This document shows positions 44,606 to 54,616 of a stretch of DNA of 64,000 nt, in pieces (the stretch's first letter is position 1; each line of letters opens with the position of its first letter). The position numbers were made by a program, and so were the translations under genes. This DNA comes from Desulfonema magnum (GTDB lineage Bacteria; Desulfobacterota; Desulfobacteria; Desulfobacterales; 4be13). The stretch is from contig NZ_CP061800.1 of the NCBI RefSeq assembly GCF_017377395.1, forward strand, positions 1,116,001-1,180,000, written 5' to 3'. The notes beneath the pieces were generated by a model. The model was given only the letters and a program-made list of their open reading frames with translations. It was not told the DNA's origin and did no database searches.

Positions 44606-47600
44606 ATGCCAAAACGTACTGACATACAAAAAATCCTTATCATCGGCGCTGGGCCGATTATCATCAGCCAGGCATGTGAGTTTGATTATTCCGGGACTCA
44701 GGCATGTAAAGCCCTGAAAGAGGAAGGTTACGAGGTTGTTCTTGTGAACAGCAATCCCGCAACCATCATGACCGATCCTGAGATGGCCCATCGGACTTAT
44801 ATTGAGCCGGTTATTCCCGAAGCTGTGGCAATGATCATTGAAAAAGAAAAGCCGGATGCATTGCTCCCGACCTTGGGAGGCCAGACCGGGCTGAACACTG
44901 CCGTGGAAGTGGCAAAAATGGGCGTACTTGACAAATTCGGCGTGGAAATGATCGGGGCATCAGTTGAAGCCATTAAAAAAGCTGAAGACCGGGAGCTTTT
45001 CCGCAATGCAATGGATAAAATTGGCCTTCGTATTCCCAAAAGCGGAATTGCGCATAATATGAACGAAGTCCGGGCCATTGCCAATGATATCGGATTTCCC
45101 ATTATTGTTCGTCCGAGCTTCACTCTGGGGGGAACCGGCGGCGGTGTGGCTTATAATCCTGAAGAATTGGAAATTCTCGCCAAATCCGGGCTGGATGCAA
45201 GCTTCATCACCCAGGTCATGCTTGAAGAATCAGTTCTGGGCTGGAAAGAATATGAACTCGAGGTGGTGCGGGATAAAAACGACAATGTCTGCATTATCTG
45301 TTCCATTGAAAACATGGATCCCATGGGAATACACACCGGAGACAGCATTACCGTGGCCCCGGCCCAGACCCTCAGTGACAGGGAATATCAGATCATGCGG
45401 GACGCGTCCATTGCCATCATGCGGGAAATCGGGGTGGATACGGGCGGCTCAAATGTCCAGTTTGCCATCAACCCCAAAAACGGTGAAATGATTGTGGTGG
45501 AAATGAATCCCAGAGTGTCACGCAGTTCGGCCCTTGCTTCCAAAGCCACAGGGTATCCCATTGCCAAGATAGCGGCCAAGCTTGCTGTGGGATATACTTT
45601 GGATGAAATTTCCAATGACATCACCGGTGAAACCATGGCCTCTTTTGAGCCGACCCTGGATTACTGCGTGATAAAAATCCCGCGCTGGACCTTTGAAAAA
45701 TTTCCTGAAACCCAGGATTACCTCACCACGGCCATGAAATCCGTGGGCGAAACCATGGCCATCGGCAGAACATTTAAAGAAGCATTGCAGAAAGGGCTGC
45801 GATCCCTTGAAATTGGTCGGCACGGACTGGGGGCTGATGGAAAAGACCCGAATCCCCCTCCTTCGCTGGATGAAATCAAACAGAAACTGGGAACCCCCAA
45901 TTCCCAAAGGATTTTTTATCTGCGCCATGCGCTCCTGAGAGGAATGTCTGTTGACGTTGTTTATGAATTAACCGGGATTGACCCGTGGTTTCTGTATCAG
46001 ATTCAACAAATTCTGGAACTTGAACAGGAGATTCAGAACTATGGGAAACCGGACATTGATGATGATATTGGTTTTGAAGAACCTGATTTTTCTCTGCCCG
46101 AACCGGTTTTGAAAAAAGCAAAAACCTGGGGGTTTTCAGATATCCAGATTGCCTGGCTGACAGGTTTCACCGAAAACCGGACAGAAACCCGTCGCAAAGC
46201 CCTTGGGATACGTCCGGTTTACAAGCTCGTGGATACCTGTGCTGCCGAATTCAAAGCAGCGACCCCTTATTACTATTCCACTTATGAAACAGAAAACGAG
46301 GCAAGAGTTTCGGATCGGAAAAAGGTGATGATTCTGGGCGGGGGACCCAACAGAATCGGCCAGGGCATTGAATTTGATTACTGCTGTGTTCATGCTTCGT
46401 ATGCCCTTGGGGAAGAAGGGATTGAAAGCATCATGGTCAACAGCAATCCCGAAACCGTGAGTACGGATTATGACACCTCTGACAAACTCTATTTTGAGCC
46501 GCTGACCAAAGAAGATGTGCTTCACATTGTGGAAACAGAAAAACCTTATGGCGTTATTGTCCAGTTCGGAGGGCAGACCCCGCTGAATCTTTCCGTGGCA
46601 CTGCATGAGGCAGGGGTTCGTATTCTGGGCACTCAGCCGGAAAGCATTGACCGGGCCGAAGACCGTAAACTCTTTCAATCCATGTTGAAAAAACTGGGTC
46701 TTGTTCAGCCGGCAAACGGCACAGCCATAAATATTGAAGAGGCCGTGGCTGTGGTGGAAAACATTGGTTATCCTGTGGTCGTGAGGCCGTCCTATGTGCT
46801 GGGCGGAAGAGCCATGAAGATCGTTTATAATCGGGAAGAACTGGAAAATTTTACCCAGATTGCCATTGCCGCCTCCCCGAGGCATCCGGTGCTGATAGAC
46901 AAATTTGTTGAAGATGCTCTTGAGGTGGATGCGGACGGGATTTCAGACGGGGAAACAACGATCATCGGCGGCATCATGGAGCATATCGAAGAAGCAGGCA
47001 TTCACTCCGGAGACTCAGCCTGTGTGCTTCCTCCCATCAGTCTGAGTGCTGACATTATTGCCCAGATAACGGCCGCCACAAAAGCCATGGCCGCGGAATT
47101 AAATGTGGTGGGGCTGATCAATGTGCAATATGCCATAAAAGGCAGCCAGTTGTATGTCCTGGAAGTCAATCCCAGGGCATCCAGAACCATTCCGTTTGTC
47201 AGCAAGGCCACCGGTGTTCCCCTGGCAAAGCTTGCCACAAAGGTGATGCTCGGGCGAACATTAAAAGACCTCGGCCTGACCTGTGAAAAGATTCCGACCG
47301 ATTATATCTCGGTAAAAGAGGCCGTGATGCCGTTTAACCGGTTTCCTGATGTGGATGTCCTTCTTGGCCCGGAGATGAAATCAACCGGCGAAGTCATGGG
47401 AATTGATCCGGAATTCGGAGCAGCATATGCAAAGGCCCAGCTCGGGGCCGGACAAAACCTGCCCACGTCCGGCACGGTTTTTATCAGTGTCGCAGATCGT
47501 GACAAAAAAGCAGTTCTTCCTGTGGCAGCAGAATATCAGCGTCTTGGCATACATATCATGGCAACTCAGGGAACATCCTTATTTTTAAACAAGCATGATA

Positions 47601-47869
47601 TTCCCAATAAAATGATAAACAAAGTCTCCCAGGGACGCCCGCATGTGGCAGATGCAATAAAAAACGGAAAAATTCAGTTAATTATCAATACCGCTTTGGG
47701 GAATGAAACAAAGCAGGACGGCTATATCATCAGACGGACAGCCCTGAAATATAATATCCCTTATGCCACGACAATTGCAGGAGGGATGGCAATATGCAAA
47801 GGAATTGCCGCTCTGATAAAGCAAAAGCTTTCAGTAAAAACGATTCAGGAATATAATAAGATGAGTTAG
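44606..47869 (+). CDS. carB: carbamoyl-phosphate synthase large subunit
   Basis: 1087 residues. Makes carbamoyl phosphate from bicarbonate, ATP and CarA-supplied ammonia for pyrimidines and arginine. Two homologous halves, each with an ATP-grasp domain: [22 protein letters not shown] and [13 protein letters not shown] in the first, [20 protein letters not shown] and [12 protein letters not shown] in the second; C-terminal MGS-like allosteric domain from about 940. The start at 44606 matches the family MPKRTDI; an upstream in-frame ATG (44459) adds 49 unrelated residues. Ribosome binding site is weak. carA is not in this window. Confidence 0.96.
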   Translation: MPKRTDIQKILIIGAGPIIISQACEFDYSGTQACKALKEEGYEVVLVNSNPATIMTDPEMAHRTYIEPVIPEAVAMIIEKEKPDALLPTLGGQTGLNTAVEVAKMGVLDKFGVEMIGASVEAIKKAEDRELFRNAMDKIGLRIPKSGIAHNMNEVRAIANDIGFPIIVRPSFTLGGTGGGVAYNPEELEILAKSGLDASFITQVMLEESVLGWKEYELEVVRDKNDNVCIICSIENMDPMGIHTGDSITVAPAQTLSDREYQIMRDASIAIMREIGVDTGGSNVQFAINPKNGEMIVVEMNPRVSRSSALASKATGYPIAKIAAKLAVGYTLDEISNDITGETMASFEPTLDYCVIKIPRWTFEKFPETQDYLTTAMKSVGETMAIGRTFKEALQKGLRSLEIGRHGLGADGKDPNPPPSLDEIKQKLGTPNSQRIFYLRHALLRGMSVDVVYELTGIDPWFLYQIQQILELEQEIQNYGKPDIDDDIGFEEPDFSLPEPVLKKAKTWGFSDIQIAWLTGFTENRTETRRKALGIRPVYKLVDTCAAEFKAATPYYYSTYETENEARVSDRKKVMILGGGPNRIGQGIEFDYCCVHASYALGEEGIESIMVNSNPETVSTDYDTSDKLYFEPLTKEDVLHIVETEKPYGVIVQFGGQTPLNLSVALHEAGVRILGTQPESIDRAEDRKLFQSMLKKLGLVQPANGTAINIEEAVAVVENIGYPVVVRPSYVLGGRAMKIVYNREELENFTQIAIAASPRHPVLIDKFVEDALEVDADGISDGETTIIGGIMEHIEEAGIHSGDSACVLPPISLSADIIAQITAATKAMAAELNVVGLINVQYAIKGSQLYVLEVNPRASRTIPFVSKATGVPLAKLATKVMLGRTLKDLGLTCEKIPTDYISVKEAVMPFNRFPDVDVLLGPEMKSTGEVMGIDPEFGAAYAKAQLGAGQNLPTSGTVFISVADRDKKAVLPVAAEYQRLGIHIMATQGTSLFLNKHDIPNKMINKVSQGRPHVADAIKNGKIQLIINTALGNETKQDGYIIRRTALKYNIPYATTIAGGMAICKGIAALIKQKLSVKTIQEYNKMS

Positions 47870-48132
47870 AGGAGGTGTTAGGTGTTAAGGTACTCAGAAA
47901 GAACGCATTGTCCCAGTTTTAATGTCCGACTTTCAGGCAGTCTGTAAATGACAGCTTTGTTGAGATAATGAGTTTTTTCCGAGTACCTAAAAGTGTGAGG
48001 TATTCAGTTAGAGGTTTACTTAAAATTTTCTAAAGCCTGACACTTAACGTCTGGCCTCCTAACACCTAACACTTAACACTTAACACCTAACACCTATAAC
48101 ACCTCCTTCCAATTCGGAGACAAACTAAGAAA
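47870..48132. repeat. heptamer runs and an inverted GGTACTC/GAGTACC pair
   Basis: GTGTTAG units next to the carB stop and the complementary CACCTAA/CACTTAA units at 48055-48104 bracket a spacer that also contains GGTACTCAG (47888) and CCGAGTACC (47981). No gene. It probably separates carB and purF expression only loosely. Confidence 0.6.
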
Positions 48133-49551
48133 ATGATTTATTCAGAAAAACCACGTGAGGCATGTGGTGTGTTTGGTATTTACGGACACCCCGAGGCTGC
48201 AAAAATGAGTTATTTCGGCATGTATGCCCTTCAGCACAGGGGTCAGGAAAGTGCCGGTATCGCAGTTACACAGAATAAAAGCATTGTAACACATAAAGGC
48301 ATGGGGCTTGTTCCGGATGTCTTTGATATGGCCCAGATGGATGAGTTGGAGGGGAAAAGCGCTATCGGCCATGTACGCTATTCCACCACAGGAAGTTCAA
48401 TTCTCTCCAATGCCCAGCCTTTTGTTGTCCATCACAAACAAAAATCATATGCAGTTGCCCATAACGGTAATATTGTCAATTCCCATATATTGAAAAAAGA
48501 GCTTGAGGAATCAGGCTCCATCTTTCAAACCACAATGGACAGTGAAGTTTTCCTGCATCTGTTGATAAAAAATCTGAAATACGGATTTGAGGAGAGTCTT
48601 GTCAGATCCGTTTCCATGCTGAAGGGGGCGTTTTCTTTTGTTCTGCTGACCAGCCAGGGCGAGGTGATCGGAATTAAGGACCCGAACGGATTCAGACCCC
48701 TCTGTCTCGGAAAGATGAACGGGTCGGAAAATCAGTATGTGCTGGCATCAGAGACCTGTGCGCTTGATCTTGTCCAGGCTGAATTCATACGGTCTGTCGA
48801 GCCCGGGGAGATTGTTATCATCGGCAAGGATGGTATCAGAAGCTTAAAACCAAAAGTTCAGGCCAAGCGATCTTTTTGCGTATTTGAATTCATTTATTTT
48901 GCAAGGCCCGACAGCACCATATTCGGACAGAATGTTTATCTGACAAGAAAGGCTCATGGCAGACGACTTGCCCAGGAAGCTCCTGTTGACGCGGATTTGG
49001 TCATGCCGTTTCCTGATTCCGGCGTGTATGCTGCCCTGGGATATTCAGAAGCATCCGGCATTCCCTTTGAAATGGGCATGATCCGTAATCACTATGTGGG
49101 AAGAACCTTTATTCAGCCCACCCAGAGCATGCGGGACTTCGGAGTCAGGGTAAAACTGAATCCCATAAGAGAGGTCCTGAAGGGTAAGGAGATTATTATC
49201 ATTGAAGACTCCATTATCAGAGGAACCACTGTTAAAACAAGGGTAAAAGCCCTGCGTGAACTCGGGGTGAAACGGGTTCACCTGCGTGTCAGCGGACCGC
49301 CCCATCGTTTTCCATGTCATTATGGTATTGATTTTTCGACAAAAGGCGAGCTGATTGCCGCGAGCAAAACTGTTGAAGAACTCAGGGATTTTCTCGGACT
49401 GGACACGCTTTATTACCTCAGTCTTGAAGGGCTTCTGGAATCAACCGGTATCAAAAACCCGGAAAGCCATTTCTGCAAAGCATGTTTTGACGGATGCTAT
49501 CCTGTGGACTTTGATGAAAACATGTCCAAGGACTGTCTTGAAAGAAGATAA
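48133..49551 (+). CDS. purF: amidophosphoribosyltransferase
   Basis: 472 residues. First step of purine synthesis: PRPP plus glutamine to phosphoribosylamine. A ten-residue propeptide precedes the N-terminal nucleophile Cys11 (PREA|CGVFGIYG). C-terminal phosphoribosyltransferase motif IIIEDSIIRGTTVKT. The C-terminal cysteines in FCKACFDGCYPVD match the Bacillus-type enzyme that is processed and carries an iron-sulfur cluster, so this protein is probably oxygen-sensitive, fitting an anaerobe. Same strand as carB, separated by repeats. Confidence 0.95.
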   Translation: MIYSEKPREACGVFGIYGHPEAAKMSYFGMYALQHRGQESAGIAVTQNKSIVTHKGMGLVPDVFDMAQMDELEGKSAIGHVRYSTTGSSILSNAQPFVVHHKQKSYAVAHNGNIVNSHILKKELEESGSIFQTTMDSEVFLHLLIKNLKYGFEESLVRSVSMLKGAFSFVLLTSQGEVIGIKDPNGFRPLCLGKMNGSENQYVLASETCALDLVQAEFIRSVEPGEIVIIGKDGIRSLKPKVQAKRSFCVFEFIYFARPDSTIFGQNVYLTRKAHGRRLAQEAPVDADLVMPFPDSGVYAALGYSEASGIPFEMGMIRNHYVGRTFIQPTQSMRDFGVRVKLNPIREVLKGKEIIIIEDSIIRGTTVKTRVKALRELGVKRVHLRVSGPPHRFPCHYGIDFSTKGELIAASKTVEELRDFLGLDTLYYLSLEGLLESTGIKNPESHFCKACFDGCYPVDFDENMSKDCLERR

Positions 49552-49555
49552 AACT

Positions 49556-49681
49556 TTGAAACTCGAAACTTGAAATAGGAGCATCGGACAAAAAATAATA
49601 GCAAAAAGTGAAATGTTTAGACAGCCTAGTTTAGTTTCCAGTTTCAAGTTTCCAGTTTCAAGTTTCCAGTTTCAAATTTCA
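49556..49681. repeat. heptamer runs GAAACTC and AGTTTCC/AGTTTCA
   Basis: A short GAAACTY run (49556-49575) and about seven AGTTTCM units (49633-49676) flank the purF to CNB-gene spacer; the two runs are complementary to each other and to those at 10899. Confidence 0.75.
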
Positions 49682-49691
49682 GGAGGTGAAA

Positions 49692-50195
49692 ATGATTGAA
49701 TCAGAATATCTGAAGGATAATGTTCAGAACATCCAAAAAATCATGGCAATTCCTCCCCTGAGAAGGTTTGAAACGAAGATTCTCAAGCAGTTGCTGAAGT
49801 TGAGCAAAATAAGAGAATACGGACACGGAGAACTTATTATCAATGAGGGCGACACTGATCCGTGGATATATTTTCTTCTGTCCGGCAAGGTCAGGGTGGA
49901 AAAAGAAGGAATAGAGATCGGAATACTTGATAACAAGGGTGAAATATTTGGTGAAATGAGAATCCTGGATGGCCTGACCCGGTCAGCATCAGTGTATGCG
50001 GAAGGCAAAACTGACTGCCTGGCGGTGGATACTTCTGCTGCGACAAACAGGCTCACTTCTGATGAAAGAGCAGGTATTTTATTGTTACTTTACAGCATAT
50101 TTACGGAATACATCGCCATTCGGCTATGTTTGGTAAATGATGAACTGATTCAGGCCAAAGAGGAAGTTCGGAAACTTAAAGAAAAAAACAAATAG
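49692..50195 (+). CDS. cyclic-nucleotide-binding-domain protein without DNA-binding domain (1)
   Basis: 167 residues. One CNB domain (about 20-135) with GELIINEGDTDPWIYFLLSG and the phosphate-binding cassette IFGEMRILDGLTRSASVYA, which keeps the Glu and Arg that hold cyclic nucleotide in Crp-like proteins. A short helical tail follows; no helix-turn-helix. Start at ATG 49692 (AGGAGG upstream). Paralogue at 57136. Opening EPS module 2, it may tie polysaccharide assembly to cAMP or cGMP; this is inference. Confidence 0.85.
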   Translation: MIESEYLKDNVQNIQKIMAIPPLRRFETKILKQLLKLSKIREYGHGELIINEGDTDPWIYFLLSGKVRVEKEGIEIGILDNKGEIFGEMRILDGLTRSASVYAEGKTDCLAVDTSAATNRLTSDERAGILLLLYSIFTEYIAIRLCLVNDELIQAKEEVRKLKEKNK

Positions 50196-50567
50196 TTCCC
50201 CTCATCAGTGTTCTTTGCCGGCGGCTGCTATGACAATTTTCATACAGCAGCCTTGCAAACAATAGGATCATTAATCAACTGAAAAAAAGCAATATAATCT
50301 GATCCATTTAAAATGATATTTAAATTCCGGAATAATTCTTGTCAATCGTGATCAAAATATGTTATTTTCTATAGGCTGACACAGAAGACAATATGTGATT
50401 TTTGTTTCCTCAGAATGTGTTCAATATTGCCTGCTTTTTTATAATTTATTTATATTATTCTAAAAAAATAGTTGTATAAATTAAAAACAGATTAAAATCA
50501 GCATATTTTCGTACTGAATGCGAGGGGTTGTCCGCCATTGAAGGGGCGGCGATAAACACTTGTCTGA

Positions 50568-50868
50568 AATTTAAGGTGTGTCCCACCTTTTACATAAAGC
50601 GGCTGTCTGTCCTCAGTCCTGATAAGGCTGTTTTGGAGTCTTATATTCCTGAATATATTGATAAATATTGTTTTTTTAATCCGATATCCGCTAAGTCCGG
50701 ATGTCTGGCAGACACATGTATGATATCCGTTTCCATGTAAAAAAAAGGGGGGCATATAACTATTTGGATATATTTTTAATTGTCATCTTATGGTTGCAGT
50801 GTGAGCCGAAGCGGCAACATTCGGAATCTGCTCTCCATGTAAAAGGCGGGAATACACCCGAAATTTAA
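50568..50868. mobile_element. ~301-bp non-coding element with inverted ends (copy B)
   Basis: Ends AAATTTAAGGTGTGTCCCAC and GGCGGGAATACACCCGAAAT; internal third inverted copy CATGTAAAAAAAAGGGGGGC at 50735. Homologous to copy A. It lies between the CNB gene and the Wzz-like gene of EPS module 2. Flanks 50196-50567 and 50869-50927 are AT-rich with nothing recognised except the AAGGAG ribosome binding site. Confidence 0.75.
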
Positions 50869-50927
50869 TTTCTGAAAATTTGTATATAAATTTGTTCAAT
50901 TTTCATATATAAGGAGTTAAAAGGGTC

Positions 50928-52601
50928 ATGAGCGACGAGGAAGCCCCGAAAACAATAAAAATTGATTACTACCTTGATTTGGTAGTCAGGCGTCGCTGGC
51001 TCATTATTATTCCGTTTTGCCTTGCCATGATAGGCGGAATGTTTGTTTCAGTCACAACCCCCAGAATTTATGAGGCAAACACGTTAATCCTGGTAGAACC
51101 CAAAAGCATCCCTGACAAATATGTGGAGCCGCTCACAGAAGTCACTGTCAAGGAGAGGGTAAGCACGATCACACAGCAGATGAAAAGCCGCACATATATT
51201 GAACGGGTGATAAACGAGGCCGAACTTTTCGCAGGCCCGGAATATAAGAACATGCTTTCGGAAGAAAAAGTCTCGGCCGTGCGCGGAAATATGAAAGTGA
51301 AAGTGACAAGAGGCCGGAGGGGAGCGGATTCCTTTACAATCTCATTCAGGGGAAAAGACCCTGAAAAGATTACAAGAGCGGTGAACATCCTGGCAGGCTA
51401 TTTTATTGATGAGAGTATCAAGCTTATGACAGAGGAGGTCTTTGCCGCAAGCGACTTTCTTCAGGAAGAACTTAAGGACAAGGCAACAAATCTCATTGCT
51501 GTTGAAGATAACCTCAAAATTTACCGTACAAAGTACATGGGCGGCCTGCCTGAGCAACTGGTATCCAATTTAGGTATGCTTTCGGGGCTTCGGGAACAGC
51601 TGAATGACAAACAGGAAAGTCTCAGAGATGAAAAAGTCAGATTAATTCAACTTGAGGGACAAATGTCGGAGGCCCGGCGGGAGTTGGAAAGTTATGTTCC
51701 CGGAACCATGCCTGAGAAAATTGAAATAAAGGAACCTGAGAATGTTATAAGATTAAGGACGCTGAAGCAGGAGTACTCAAGCCTGATAGCCAGGTATACG
51801 AAACAGCATCCGGATGTTATCAAAGTGAAAAAAATGGTTGCTGACCTTGAGAATGAAGTCGCCAAAGAAGCCGAAGAAGCCGAAGAAGCTAAAAAATCGT
51901 CTGACGAACCCCAGCCCCAAAAACCCAAAACCGAGACAGAACTGCTTGCGGCCCGATATAAAGCGATGAAACAAAGTCAGCTCAACGAAATAAAGTACCA
52001 ATATGAAGATTCGCTAAGGACGATAAAAATACATGAAACTGACATTATAAAAATACTTGAGGAAATAAGAAAATACGAAAAGCGCGTGGAAGATACGCCG
52101 AAAAGGGAGCAGGAACTTCTGTCCTTAACCAGAGATTATGAAAATATTCAGAAATCGTATAACTCTCTGCTGACAAGAAAATTGGATGCTGACATTGCTG
52201 TCAGTATGGAAAGAAAGTCAAAAGGCCAACGGTTTCGTATTCTGGACTCGGCAAAAGTTCCCAAAAAACCTGTTTCACCCAACATAAAAACATTGCTTAT
52301 CATGTCGTTGGCAGCGGGCCTGGGCCTGGGGGGAGGGTTGGTCTTCCTGTTGGATTTTCTTGATACCTCTTTAAGAAGACCCGAGGACATTGAGACATTA
52401 ATGAGAATTCCCGTGCTTGCGACTGTTCCGAATGTATATCATCGTCCCTCGGATAAAATAAAACAAAAAATTGACCAGGGAATGAGCGTTCTTTTCATTA
52501 TGATAGGCCTCATGCTGTTAGGTATATTCGGCATACTGGCGATAAAAGGTGTGGAATATGTAACCGCTATTATGGAAAAAGTTATCAGCAAAATATTATA
52601 A
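50928..52601 (+). CDS. Wzz/GumC-type chain-length determinant, module 2
   Basis: 557 residues. Helix 1 near 30-50 (WLIIIPFCLAMIGGMFVSV), long coiled coil (about 180-420, with the Glu/Ala-rich EEAEEAKKSSDEPQPQKPKT), PxxP-like KVPKKPVSPN before helix 2 (about 455-475), and unusually a third hydrophobic helix at about 520-540 (VLFIMIGLMLLGIFGILAI). It resembles the exosortase-locus subfamily. Its TAA stop overlaps the ATG of the following kinase by one base, so the pair is coupled. AAGGAG lies 14 nt upstream. Confidence 0.92.
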   Translation: MSDEEAPKTIKIDYYLDLVVRRRWLIIIPFCLAMIGGMFVSVTTPRIYEANTLILVEPKSIPDKYVEPLTEVTVKERVSTITQQMKSRTYIERVINEAELFAGPEYKNMLSEEKVSAVRGNMKVKVTRGRRGADSFTISFRGKDPEKITRAVNILAGYFIDESIKLMTEEVFAASDFLQEELKDKATNLIAVEDNLKIYRTKYMGGLPEQLVSNLGMLSGLREQLNDKQESLRDEKVRLIQLEGQMSEARRELESYVPGTMPEKIEIKEPENVIRLRTLKQEYSSLIARYTKQHPDVIKVKKMVADLENEVAKEAEEAEEAKKSSDEPQPQKPKTETELLAARYKAMKQSQLNEIKYQYEDSLRTIKIHETDIIKILEEIRKYEKRVEDTPKREQELLSLTRDYENIQKSYNSLLTRKLDADIAVSMERKSKGQRFRILDSAKVPKKPVSPNIKTLLIMSLAAGLGLGGGLVFLLDFLDTSLRRPEDIETLMRIPVLATVPNVYHRPSDKIKQKIDQGMSVLFIMIGLMLLGIFGILAIKGVEYVTAIMEKVISKIL

Positions 52602-53503
52602 TGATGTTATTTTCTGCCTGCATAAAAAGGAAGAGAAACCCGGTGGGTAAGATATTTGCGTTAAAAAAATCAAGCAGAACAAACAAAGTGTCTGTTCCGC
52701 CCCCTGATATCTCCGATACAGAACTGAAGGAAGATTATTATAAGAGGGAGGTGGACAGCAACTTGGTGGCGTTCATGAAACCGCACTCGTTTGAAGCGGA
52801 ACAGTTCAGAATGTTAAGAACAAATCTTCTGTTTCCTATTTCAGGAAAGTCGCCTCGTTCCATTATGGTTACCAGTGCGCTTCCGGGTGAGGGAAAATCT
52901 TTTGTATCTGCAAATCTGGCCATAAGTATTGCTCAGATTATCAGTGAGCATGTTCTTCTTATGGACTGTGACTTGCGTACACCCAGCATCCACAGAATGT
53001 TCGGCTTTGATGATGATGTGCCAGGGCTGAGTGAGTATCTTTCTCACGGAAGTCATTTTGAAGCAGTGAACCGTAAAAAATTCGGTACCATACCTGAACT
53101 GAATGAGTATCTTTCCGACGGCGTGTTTCTTTCTTCTCTGTTTCTCAACACAAGAATAAACAAACTGACAATCCTGCCCGGAGGTAATCCCCCGCACAAT
53201 CCTTCCGAACTTTTATCTTCAAAACAGATGACAGAACTGCTTAAAAAAGAAAAAACAAGATATACAAATCGTTATATTATCATAGATTCACCGCCGCCCA
53301 AACTTATGACCGAAACAAGCGTGATCGCGAGACAGATTGACGGCGTCCTCCTGGTTGTAAAATACGGAAGCACACCTCGAAAGCTGGTGGGGGATCTTGT
53401 GGATATTTTGGGAAAAGAGAAAATCCTCGGGATTGTGCTTAACGGTTTCGAGGGATATGGTAAATATGACAAATTCAGGCGAAAATGGGTTCAGTTGGTA
53501 TAG
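52601..53503 (+). CDS. BY-kinase-type ATPase, module 2, first of tandem pair
   Basis: 300 residues. Walker A TSALPGEGKS (91-100), Walker A' VLLMDCDLRTP (118-128), Walker B YIIIDSPPP (225-233). Compared with the next gene it has an extra ~24 residues between A' and the LTILPGG block, made by a partial duplication of GLSEYLSHG as LNEYLSDG. The C-terminus lacks a tyrosine cluster (only GYGKYDKF), so autophosphorylation may differ from classical CpsD. Overlaps Wzz by one base and abuts the next kinase. Confidence 0.87.
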   Translation: MMLFSACIKRKRNPVGKIFALKKSSRTNKVSVPPPDISDTELKEDYYKREVDSNLVAFMKPHSFEAEQFRMLRTNLLFPISGKSPRSIMVTSALPGEGKSFVSANLAISIAQIISEHVLLMDCDLRTPSIHRMFGFDDDVPGLSEYLSHGSHFEAVNRKKFGTIPELNEYLSDGVFLSSLFLNTRINKLTILPGGNPPHNPSELLSSKQMTELLKKEKTRYTNRYIIIDSPPPKLMTETSVIARQIDGVLLVVKYGSTPRKLVGDLVDILGKEKILGIVLNGFEGYGKYDKFRRKWVQLV

Positions 53504-54394
53504 ATGAATCGGTTGTTTAAGGTTTTTCAAAGCGTGGCAGTCCTGATAAAATACGGAGTGATTCAGTTGGGTACAATATTTGCGTTAAGAAAAACAAATA
53601 AAACAGAAATAATACCAGTCTCCGCATATGAAGATTCAGCGAAGAAGTTGCAATATGAACCAAAAGAACAGGAAACGCCTCCTGAAACTTCGGCAGCTTC
53701 CTACAAGGAGAGTGAGCTGGACAAGAATATGGTAATGCTTCTGAAGCCGAGGTCCTTTGAAGCCGAACAGTTCAGAGTATTAAGGACCAATCTTTTATTT
53801 CCGACTTTGAGAGACCCTCCCAGATCCATTATGGTGACCAGCGCAACCCCGGGTGAGGGGAAGTCTTTTGTATCTGCAAATCTGGCTATCAGTATTGCCC
53901 AGAATGTTGATAACAAATATGCACTGCTCATGGACTGTGACATGCATAGACCTTGCCTCCATAACCGTTTCGGATTTGGTGACAAACCCGGACTGAGCGA
54001 ACATCTTTCCAGTGACGTGCCGCTCTCCTCTCTGTTTCTTAAAACAAAAGTGAAGCGCCTGACCATACTGCCAGGGGGCAAACCCCCCCATAATCCTTCC
54101 GAGCTTCTGTCTTCGGAAAAGATGTCAGCGCTTCTGAAAGAGGTGCAGTCAAGATATAATGACCGTTATACTGTCATAGATTCGCCTCCGCCCAAACTTA
54201 CGGCTGAGACCAATGTCATCGCAAAGCAGGTTGACGGTGTTGTTTTGGTTGTAAAATACGGTGTCACTCCCCGAAAACTTGTTGCCGAGCTGATAGAGAT
54301 CATAGGAAAAGACAGGATACTGGGTATTATCACCAACTGGGCTGATACAAGTACGACATATCGCATGTACCGTAAACACATCAGAAGAAAATGA
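53504..54394 (+). CDS. BY-kinase-type ATPase, module 2, second of tandem pair
   Basis: 296 residues, closely similar to the gene before it (SFEAEQFRxLRTNLLFP, GEGKSFVSANLAISIAQ, LTILPGGxPPHNPSELLSS). Walker A TSATPGEGKS (112-121), A' ALLMDCDMHRP (140-150), Walker B YTVIDSPPP (222-230). No tyrosine cluster at the C-terminus. Begins one base after the previous stop. The N-terminal ~70 residues differ between the two copies, while the catalytic cores are near-identical, indicating tandem duplication with diverged tails. Confidence 0.87.
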   Translation: MNRLFKVFQSVAVLIKYGVIQLGTIFALRKTNKTEIIPVSAYEDSAKKLQYEPKEQETPPETSAASYKESELDKNMVMLLKPRSFEAEQFRVLRTNLLFPTLRDPPRSIMVTSATPGEGKSFVSANLAISIAQNVDNKYALLMDCDMHRPCLHNRFGFGDKPGLSEHLSSDVPLSSLFLKTKVKRLTILPGGKPPHNPSELLSSEKMSALLKEVQSRYNDRYTVIDSPPPKLTAETNVIAKQVDGVVLVVKYGVTPRKLVAELIEIIGKDRILGIITNWADTSTTYRMYRKHIRRK

Positions 54395-54461
54395 GATTCA
54401 AAAAGTCACCTTTTGGGCTGTCTGAAATCTCAGAAAAAGGAGAAAATTATTTTTAACATTA

Positions 54462-54510
54462 AATACATTTTCCGCCCCATTGACTGTTCCCCTGTCTCAT
54501 GAAATAATTT
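54462..54510 (+). promoter_or_regulatory. CCCCATTGAC-box promoter, copy 3
   Basis: AATACATTTTCCGCCCCA, TTGACT (54480), 19-bp spacer, TAATTT (54505). Same block as the sites before EPS module 1. Situated 107 bp before the glycosyltransferase gene, so that gene may start a separate transcription unit. Confidence 0.45.
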
Positions 54511-54616
54511 TATTAAAGATAAGGTCCCGGACATCTGAAACGATAATAATAAATCTGGATTTATCTGAGAATGTGATATTGAGATTTCGGTTCCGCTTCG
54601 GATTGGTAAAACAAAG

